From: an uncultured bacterium
Lineage (GTDB): Bacteria; Actinomycetota; Coriobacteriia; Coriobacteriales; Coriobacteriaceae
Length of the DNA: 10,965 nucleotides
Assembly (NCBI GenBank): GCA_905215275.1
Contig: CAJMPE010000055.1
Location: 1 to 10,965, forward strand
Reading direction: 5' to 3'
In this document: positions 1-5,240 of the stretch, piece by piece
Layout of the letters: each line of letters starts with the position of its first letter
How positions within the stretch are numbered: position 1 is the stretch's first letter
Translations under genes and position numbers: made by a program
The notes under the pieces: model-generated
Told to the model about the DNA's origin: nothing
Databases searched by the model: none
Seen by the model: the letters and a program-made list of their open reading frames with translations, nothing else

Positions 1-36
1 GGGAGGTGTTCGGATAAAGTCGATAATCAAGGTTTG

Positions 37-69
37 GCGCCTTGCCCATCTTGGGTGAGGCGCTTTTTT
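37..69 (+). terminator. Rho-independent terminator of an upstream gene
   Basis: GCGCCT (37-42) pairs with AGGCGC (58-63). The stem continues inward through two G-T wobbles and a CCCA/TGGG-type segment to a 3-base loop, and six T follow (64-69). This is a classical intrinsic terminator for a + strand gene that lies almost wholly outside the window. One reading frame reaches a TAA at 15-17, which may be that gene's stop, but only a few codons are visible, so no CDS is called. The hairpin rules out the TTG at 42 as the start of the next gene. Confidence 0.85.
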
Positions 70-70
70 A

Positions 71-97
71 TTGCCGGCTCAGCCCCGGGTATAAAAT
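71..97 (+). promoter_or_regulatory. Candidate promoter for the binding-protein/cyclase operon
   Basis: A TAAAAT -10-like hexamer (92-97) sits between the upstream terminator and the preferred GTG start at 132. It would place transcription initiation near 104 and leave a short leader carrying the ribosome-binding site. The best -35 look-alike, TTGCCG at 71-76, is only 15 bases away, so the -35 is weak. A very similar TAAAATGA block precedes the response-regulator gene. This is inferred from sequence only. Confidence 0.35.
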
Positions 98-131
98 GAA
101 ATCCGACTGCTGTTTCGATGAAGGGAGGCGC

Positions 132-968
132 GTGCCCGGACACATCAAGCGAGCCGCCATCGTCTCGTTTACGCTCATACTCCTTGTTGCCGTCTGTGCG
201 GGCGTCCTGACGTATACCGTTCGAAGCAGTTCTTCCTCCCCGAATGAAGCCGGCAAAGACCTCCCGGTACTCAAAATCGGCGTTACGGATAACGACCCCT
301 ATGTGTATGTCGATACCACGGGCGATTACGCCGGTATCGATATCGACATCGCCCGCGAGGCCTGCAAGCGCGCGGGGATCAAGCCGCAATTTATCGACAT
401 ATCTTGGAATGACCGTGATCGCCTACTCAAAAACGGCGATATCGATTGCCTGTGGTGCGACTATTCCCCCTGTTATCGCGAGGATAAGTATTACTGGACT
501 GAGCCGTATTTGACCCTGACGGTTTCGGTCGCCGCCAAGAAAACGAGTGGCATCAAGTCCTTGGCGCATCTCGATGGAAGCAAGACCATTGCGGTGATTG
601 CGGGCTCGGTGAGCGAACGCCGATTGCTCGCAGGGGATCTGGATATCTCGCCGGACGTGCAAATCAAATCGTATGGTTCTGCCGAACTCTGCAAAGCCGC
701 CCTCGCCAAAGGGTATGTCGACTGTTGGATGGCGGACGTTCAGTCGCTTGATCGACTCGTTGCCCAGTATCCTGGCGTTTATCGTGTGTTCGCCGACAAC
801 GTTATGACGGTTGACCTGGGCGTCGCGTTTGATGATAGCTATGAGGGGGAGTACGTCAAAAACCTCAATACCGCGCTGTACGATATGGATCGAGACGGCA
901 CGATAGAGCGCATTGTGGATAATTACAAGGCAGGAGCGACGACAGGCGGGCAAGGAGCGGAATCATGA
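132..968 (+). CDS. Membrane-anchored amino-acid-type solute-binding protein (SBP_bac_3 family)
   Basis: The 278-residue protein (from GTG 132) has a short basic N-terminus, one hydrophobic segment at about residues 7-28, a Ser-rich linker, then a family 3 periplasmic-binding-protein fold from about 45 to 268. The fold opens with LKIGVTDNDPYVY and contains the YREDKYYWTEPYL version of the ligand-arginine region (R116), plus an aspartate (D202) where amino-acid binders normally hold the amino group. The Cys inside the hydrophobic segment is preceded by Val, so it is not a good lipobox; an uncleaved anchor is likelier than a lipoprotein. The extracytoplasmic domain has six cysteines (78, 106, 109, 114, 187, 198), which is unusual. 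GTG 132 follows AGGGAGG with a tight spacing of 3. ATG 96 is the alternative, but it overlaps the putative -10 and lacks a ribosome-binding site. No permease or ATPase neighbours exist; the next gene, a diguanylate cyclase, overlaps by 4 bases. Family is confident; a sensory rather than transport role is inference. Confidence 0.85.
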   Translation: MPGHIKRAAIVSFTLILLVAVCAGVLTYTVRSSSSSPNEAGKDLPVLKIGVTDNDPYVYVDTTGDYAGIDIDIAREACKRAGIKPQFIDISWNDRDRLLKNGDIDCLWCDYSPCYREDKYYWTEPYLTLTVSVAAKKTSGIKSLAHLDGSKTIAVIAGSVSERRLLAGDLDISPDVQIKSYGSAELCKAALAKGYVDCWMADVQSLDRLVAQYPGVYRVFADNVMTVDLGVAFDDSYEGEYVKNLNTALYDMDRDGTIERIVDNYKAGATTGGQGAES

Positions 969-2764
969 CAAATGACGAGCGCCGCTTTCGCCGAAAGAGT
1001 TTAGCCGCAGTGGTCATCGGCATCGTGGCCAGCGTTGCCCTACTGAGTCTGCTCTATATAGTCGGCACGCATCGCTGCCTTGATAAAACGCTTGGGTTCG
1101 GCCAGGAAACCATGGTGTTTTTAAAAAATGCCTGCGAAAAATATGACCGATATGAACAGGGAAGAAAAACCGAGGCGACGCACAATTTGGATGCGGCGCT
1201 CGAGTCGTTTGCGACGTTCTTGCCGCCTGATCGATTTGAAGTCAACGACGATCTGGTCGAGGAATATGTCCATACCGAGAGCCTTTCGGGAATGTTGGTC
1301 ATGGACGCCGATGGTCATATGGTCGCCCATTACGATATCGACGGCCGCGATCCACTCATGCTGTGGCGAGAGGAGCTGGCCTGTTCGTCGGTCGCATCCA
1401 TGTATCGAGGGTCCAAAGTGTCCTACTCGACTGTCGTTGAGCGTCGCGGTGTCGACTTTGCCGTGAGTGCCGTTCCATACGGTGATGGGGTGGCGTTGGG
1501 ATATCGATCCCTTGCAGCTGAGCCCGCCGATGACTATTCGTACACGATCGCCGACGTCCTTGTGAACAACACGTTCCATCAGAGTCCAACGGTGCTTGTG
1601 ATGCGCGATGCGCAAATCATTTCCTCAAACGATTCGACCGTCGATATAACCCTTGCCCGGCTTCTTGCCGATAGCGGAATTGACTGGAAAGACGAGGGCA
1701 TAACGCGTATCGAATATCGGGGGACTACCTTATATGCCGTGCGTGCGGCATATAAGGACTACCGCCTGTTTGCGCTGTATCCCAAATCCGAGGTCATGTC
1801 TGACAGGATTTCATTTGTCGCCGTCGGCGTCTTGGCATGCCTTGCGTTTTGGGTCGTGGTACTGTTGGCTCGAAATATCGTTGACCACCGCAATTTGGTC
1901 GAAAAGGATAAACAGCTCGGCATTATCAATGCCATAAGCGCCGTCTACGATTCGACCTTCCTTTTGCATCTCGACACCCTCGAGATCGAGGGAATCAATA
2001 TGTCGCCAGCGATAGCGAAGATATTTGCCGAGCACAACGAGGCATATGACTTTATGGACACGGTCTGCCGGGATATCGTGAGCCCCGAAAGCCGCGAAGC
2101 GGTTGTGGGACTCGTAGATATAAGTACGCTTCGAGAACGTATGGAGGGCGTGCCGTACTTGACTGCGGAGGTGCGAGATTGCCGGGGTGCTTGGTACTCG
2201 CTGCAGGTTGTTCCCCAACACCGTGATGAGCAAGGGCGGCTGGAATCGGTTGTCGTGGCGACGCTCAACATCTCGATGGCCAAGCATGCCGAGGAGCTGT
2301 CATACCAAGATAAACTGACGGGGCTTCGCAACCGCAACTATCTTGAATCGCGTGGAGATAGCCTGGTAAACGAGGACTTGCCAGTGAGCGTGATTATGGT
2401 GGACTGTAATTATCTCAAGCGGACCAACGACATTTATGGTCACGAGATGGGGGACGAACTGCTGCGACGGACGGCGTCCGTGCTGCGGCGGGTGGCTGGT
2501 GCGGATTACCTGCCGATGCGCGTTGGCGGCGACGAGTTTTTGCTGGTTTGCCCCCATACTGACAACGAGTCTGCGCTCGGGCTGGAACAGGATCTTCGTC
2601 TCGGTCTTGCCGCGGTAAGCGATGAGACCCTGACGGTCAGCGCATCGATTGGCGTGGCGACCGTCGAGACGGCTGGAAATACGCTGGCCGATGTATATCG
2701 CGTCGCCGACCACAATATGTATCGTGAGAAGCGCATGGTCCACGTACAGGGTGCGGACTGCTAA
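965..2764 (+). CDS. Transmembrane PAS-like/GGDEF diguanylate cyclase with extracytoplasmic sensor domain
   Basis: This 599-residue inner-membrane protein is predicted to make cyclic di-GMP from two GTP. TM1 lies at about 13-34 and TM2 at about 282-303. They enclose a roughly 245-residue external region with two repeated blocks resembling a double Cache sensor (for example GMLVMDADGHMVAHYDIDG near 109-127 and a second block from about 208). A PAS-like segment spans about 315-440 and the GGDEF domain about 447-595. Visible catalytic features are DKLTGLRNRN (449-458), the metal-binding D480 in DCNYLK, ND and YGHE (488-494), GGDEF (521-525) and the C-terminal SIGVA and MYREK. The DxN form of the first metal motif is a known variant. 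The positions expected for the RxxD inhibitory site (512 and 515) are Gly and Tyr, so feedback inhibition through that site is unlikely. ATG 965 has AAGGAG seven bases upstream and overlaps the previous stop as ATGA, implying translational coupling. Confidence 0.92.
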   Translation: MTNDERRFRRKSLAAVVIGIVASVALLSLLYIVGTHRCLDKTLGFGQETMVFLKNACEKYDRYEQGRKTEATHNLDAALESFATFLPPDRFEVNDDLVEEYVHTESLSGMLVMDADGHMVAHYDIDGRDPLMLWREELACSSVASMYRGSKVSYSTVVERRGVDFAVSAVPYGDGVALGYRSLAAEPADDYSYTIADVLVNNTFHQSPTVLVMRDAQIISSNDSTVDITLARLLADSGIDWKDEGITRIEYRGTTLYAVRAAYKDYRLFALYPKSEVMSDRISFVAVGVLACLAFWVVVLLARNIVDHRNLVEKDKQLGIINAISAVYDSTFLLHLDTLEIEGINMSPAIAKIFAEHNEAYDFMDTVCRDIVSPESREAVVGLVDISTLRERMEGVPYLTAEVRDCRGAWYSLQVVPQHRDEQGRLESVVVATLNISMAKHAEELSYQDKLTGLRNRNYLESRGDSLVNEDLPVSVIMVDCNYLKRTNDIYGHEMGDELLRRTASVLRRVAGADYLPMRVGGDEFLLVCPHTDNESALGLEQDLRLGLAAVSDETLTVSASIGVATVETAGNTLADVYRVADHNMYREKRMVHVQGADC

Positions 2765-2782
2765 TCTTGCCCCCACCAGTCC

Positions 2783-2811
2783 AAGCATCGTAGGATGTTG
2801 AATCGGTGCTT
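2783..2811 (+). other. Hairpin after the diguanylate cyclase gene, without a T-tract
   Basis: AAGCATCG (2783-2790) pairs with CGGTGCTT (2804-2811), eight base pairs including one T-G wobble, around a 13-base loop. What follows is GCGATAATA rather than a run of T. It may be a weak or factor-assisted terminator or a 3' stabilising structure. It lies 18 bases past the stop codon and is the only terminator-like structure between the two transcription units. Confidence 0.4.
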
Positions 2812-2836
2812 GCGATAATAAGTCGGTCCAGGCGGG

Positions 2837-2842
2837 GATAAT
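2837..2842 (+). promoter_or_regulatory. Candidate -10 element for the TSCPD/lipoprotein unit
   Basis: GATAAT at 2837-2842 lies 35 bases before the ATG at 2878, in a G-rich context. A second GATAAT occurs at 2814-2819. No TTGACA-like hexamer lies at the proper distance from either; the nearest, TTGCGA at 2810-2815, leaves a 21-base spacer. The call rests on the -10 alone and on the need for a promoter in this 113-base gap. Confidence 0.3.
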
Positions 2843-2877
2843 AGACGTCTGAAATTTCTTTCTGAGAGGGGATCTCA

Positions 2878-3141
2878 ATGATTAGTTTTGACTACAAGCC
2901 TCAGGGTGTATGCTCTCGCAATATTCACCTCAATCTCTCTGACGATGGCAGCAAGGTGCTGGGCGTCGAGTTTACTGGCGGCTGCGATGGCAACCTCAAG
3001 GCCATCTCCAGGCTGGTCGAGGGCGCTCCCGCCGATCGCGTAATCGAGGTTCTCGCCGGTAATACCTGCGGTATGAAAAAGACCTCTTGCGCCGATCAGC
3101 TCACGCGCGCTATCGAGGCCGCTCGCGCAGAGATCGCCTAA
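2878..3141 (+). CDS. Small TSCPD-domain protein (TIGR03905-like)
   Basis: This 87-residue cytoplasmic protein matches the small stand-alone TSCPD family, a domain also found at the C-terminus of B12-dependent ribonucleotide reductases. Four cysteines occur in the family arrangement: C12 (GVCS), C36 (GGCDGN), C64 (NTCG) and C71. The name-giving motif reads TSCADQL here instead of TSCPDQL. The cysteine pattern suggests metal binding, but the family has no established function that I know of. The ATG has AGAGGGG six bases upstream. The stop codon overlaps the ATG of the following Tat lipoprotein by one base (TAATG), so the two are probably co-translated. Length is typical of the stand-alone family. 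Family assignment is good; function is unknown. Confidence 0.85.
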   Translation: MISFDYKPQGVCSRNIHLNLSDDGSKVLGVEFTGGCDGNLKAISRLVEGAPADRVIEVLAGNTCGMKKTSCADQLTRAIEAARAEIA

Positions 3142-4352
3142 TGAGCATCGCTGATCGCTTTAAGAATGGAATAACGCGTCGAGGTTTTGTGCTGGGTGGC
3201 GCCGCTACCGGTGCTGCTGCCGTACTGGCCGGTTGCTCGAAAAAAACGGGCACGAGTGATGACGCCGCTGGCGAGCCGCAGGTTATCAAGGACGATTCGA
3301 AGATTGTCTCGATCACTGATGAGTACGAGGCTGTCGATATCGATCTTGAGCCCGCAGCCTCGTGGACGCTGCCGCTGGGCACGCTGCTGTACTACTGCGA
3401 TGGCGACTACGCTGCCGCGATGATGGCGCCTGCTTCTGCCCTGCATGCCAATACGCTTGGTGTGCTCAACCTAGGCGATGGCTCGCTTACTACACTTATC
3501 GAGGATCCCATTGAGGGAACCGGTTATGCGTTTTACGACGTTCGCGCGGGTGATGGCGTGTTCGCGTGGGTCGAGATGAACTTTGCCAATGCGTCCTGGA
3601 AACTCTATGCGCAAAACCTTGCAGGCTCCTCCCTTACCGGCAACGCTGTCGAGCTCGACCGCGGTGGCGAAAACTACGATCCGCCGCTCTTCACAGCGTA
3701 TGGTTCGTCGGTCATCTGGTATAAGATGCCTTCGTCCGGCGGCACCAAGACGAGTAACGATTCGTACTGCTACCGTCAGTCGCCCAGCGAGTCCAAGCCT
3801 GAGACTATTTGGAAGTCGACGGGCCGTTTCGCATCCGCCCCGCGTGTGAGCGACGGCATCCTGACCATCTCGCCCCGCGTGCACAATGATGAGGGCGTCT
3901 ATTACGGTATGACGGCGATCGACCTGACTGACGGCAACAACACGAAGCGAGCTCAGCTGGTGCTGCCTTCGTCGGTTTCGCCTTTCGAGGCCGTGTATAT
4001 GGGCGACACCTTCGTGTTCTCCATCGAGGCGACGTATAGCGGTGTGGGTAGCCTGGGCAATATGGGCACCTATATCGGTAGCGAGGGCGGGCCGTACCTC
4101 TTCCTTTCGCGTGAGCCGCTCGCGTGCGCCGCGGGAAGGAAAAATAAATACCTGGTTAAAGTTCAGGCGTCGCATTTTTTGATTGACACTTCGGCTAAGA
4201 CCTACGGCTCGCTTCTGTCGCCCGACCGAGCCCTGGAGTATGGCGATTATCCTGCTACGGCGGGTAAATCGAACTCGTTCTTAACGTACGCAACGGTGCG
4301 TAACAGTCAGGGGATTCCCGAGACGGTTACCGCTCGCTTGTTCTCTCTTTAG
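3141..4352 (+). CDS. Tat-exported lipoprotein of unknown function
   Basis: The ATG at 3141 gives 403 residues. The N-terminus carries a twin-arginine signal (TRRGFVLGG, arginines 13-14), an Ala/Gly-rich hydrophobic stretch and a lipobox LAGC with C32. The mature protein should therefore be exported folded through Tat and lipid-anchored outside the membrane. The rest has recurring short hydrophobic strands with Gly, Asp, Trp and Tyr (for example GVFAWVEMNF, SSVIWYKM, DTFVFSIEATY), a texture like a beta-propeller. I recognise no catalytic motif and no precise family. Starting further upstream, in frame at 3087, would place the signal internally and is unlikely. The gene is coupled to the TSCPD gene before it (TAATG). 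No clear terminator with a T-tract follows; the hairpin at 4412-4450 lies 59 bases past the stop. Localisation is confident; function is unknown. Confidence 0.85.
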   Translation: MSIADRFKNGITRRGFVLGGAATGAAAVLAGCSKKTGTSDDAAGEPQVIKDDSKIVSITDEYEAVDIDLEPAASWTLPLGTLLYYCDGDYAAAMMAPASALHANTLGVLNLGDGSLTTLIEDPIEGTGYAFYDVRAGDGVFAWVEMNFANASWKLYAQNLAGSSLTGNAVELDRGGENYDPPLFTAYGSSVIWYKMPSSGGTKTSNDSYCYRQSPSESKPETIWKSTGRFASAPRVSDGILTISPRVHNDEGVYYGMTAIDLTDGNNTKRAQLVLPSSVSPFEAVYMGDTFVFSIEATYSGVGSLGNMGTYIGSEGGPYLFLSREPLACAAGRKNKYLVKVQASHFLIDTSAKTYGSLLSPDRALEYGDYPATAGKSNSFLTYATVRNSQGIPETVTARLFSL

Positions 4353-4411
4353 TCTCCGAGGGGTTAAAAAGGCGTCGACAGGGGAATAAGCGCGTTGTGA
4401 CTATGAGTACC

Positions 4412-4450
4412 GCCCGCCGAGCTGTCGCACCCATGCGATACCCGGTGGGC
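4412..4450 (+). promoter_or_regulatory. Composite hairpin/dyad upstream of the two-component operon
   Basis: An outer stem GCCCGCCG (4412-4419) with CGGTGGGC (4443-4450) has eight pairs, one of them a G-T wobble. It encloses an inner stem TGTCGCA (4423-4429) with TGCGATA (4434-4440), seven pairs with one wobble, around a CCCA loop. No T-tract follows, so it is not a standard terminator. Its 3' half covers the place where the -35 of the candidate promoter with -10 at 4461 would lie. It could be an operator dyad or an RNA structure ending the previous transcript. Confidence 0.5.
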
Positions 4451-4460
4451 TCAGGTGCGT

Positions 4461-4466
4461 TAAAAT
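4461..4466 (+). promoter_or_regulatory. Candidate -10 element for the response-regulator operon
   Basis: TAAAAT at 4461-4466, in the context GCGTTAAAATGAGC, lies 40 bases before the ATG at 4506. It resembles the block before the binding-protein gene (TATAAAATGA). The expected -35 position, around 4438-4443, has no good TTGACA match and lies inside the hairpin, as expected for a promoter needing an activator or controlled by a repressor. Confidence 0.35.
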
Positions 4467-4505
4467 GAGCTTGTTCTTAGCTAATTGAGACAGGGGGGCC
4501 GTGTT

Positions 4506-5228
4506 ATGGCTTCAGATGCAAAAAAGATTCTGCTGGTCGAGGATGAGAAGGCAATCCGTGACGCTGTCGCTGCCTATCTCGAGCGCGAGGGCTATTGGGT
4601 TGTGGGCGTGGGCGACGGCCAGTCCGCTATCGAGGAGTTCGAGAAGCATCAGTTCGACCTGGTCGTGCTCGACCTCATGCTCCCTAAGATTCCCGGCGAG
4701 CGCGTTTGCCGCACCATTCGCGACACCTCGGATGTCCCCATCATTATGCTGACGGCCAAGGGCGAGATTGAGGATCGTATTATCGGCCTCGAGCTCGGTG
4801 CCGACGACTACCTGATCAAGCCGTTCTCGCCGCGCGAGCTTGTCGCGCGCGTGCGCGCCTTGTTCCGCCGTGCCCACCAGGCCGATGAGCCGGCCGTCGA
4901 GGTGCTCGACTTTGGCGATTTGGTCATTGACATCTCGGGCCACAAGATTTTGGTCGAGGGCAAGGAGGTCGACCTGACGGCTTCCGAGTTCAAGCTGCTC
5001 ACCACGCTTGCTCGTCACCCCGGCCGCGTCTACAACCGCATGGAGCTGGTCGAGAAGGTGCTCGGCTACGACTTTGAGGGTTACGAGCGCACCATCGACA
5101 GCCACGTGAAGAACCTTCGCGCCAAGCTGGGCGACGACCCCAAGAAGCCCAAGTGGCTCTACACCGTCCACGGTGTCGGCTACCGCTTCGAGGCTCCGAC
5201 CAAGACCGATAAGTCGGACGAGAAATAA
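4506..5228 (+). CDS. OmpR/PhoB-family two-component response regulator
   Basis: This 240-residue cytoplasmic DNA-binding regulator has a receiver domain at about 6-122 with the acidic pocket E12-D13, the phosphoacceptor D56 (VVLDLMLP), T83 (MLTAK) and K105 (LIKPF). A winged-helix output domain at about 138-230 carries ASEFKLLTTLARHPGRV, the recognition-helix region TIDSHVKNLRAKLG and the wing YTVHGVGYRF. ATG 4506 is chosen because a run of six G (4493-4498) lies seven bases upstream; an upstream in-frame TTG at 4485 has no such support. The cognate kinase starts 12 bases after its stop. Codon use is strongly GC-biased, unlike the cyclase operon. All conserved residues are present, so it should be phosphorylation-competent. 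Which genes it controls is not visible. Confidence 0.95.
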   Translation: MASDAKKILLVEDEKAIRDAVAAYLEREGYWVVGVGDGQSAIEEFEKHQFDLVVLDLMLPKIPGERVCRTIRDTSDVPIIMLTAKGEIEDRIIGLELGADDYLIKPFSPRELVARVRALFRRAHQADEPAVEVLDFGDLVIDISGHKILVEGKEVDLTASEFKLLTTLARHPGRVYNRMELVEKVLGYDFEGYERTIDSHVKNLRAKLGDDPKKPKWLYTVHGVGYRFEAPTKTDKSDEK

Positions 5229-5240
5229 AGGAAATCACAT

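Noticed and set aside
42..131. Longer N-terminus of the binding protein from the TTG at 42
   Set aside because: It begins inside the upstream terminator hairpin, has no ribosome-binding site, and places about 30 non-signal-like residues before the hydrophobic anchor.
2864..2876. GAGA/TCTC dyad around the TSCPD ribosome-binding site as an RNA switch
   Set aside because: Only four pairs with a five-base loop; too weak to claim control of translation.
3471..4175. Antisense 234-codon open frame over the Tat lipoprotein gene
   Set aside because: It mirrors GC-rich coding structure on the opposite strand, is Arg/His-rich without family motifs, and overlaps a well-supported gene.
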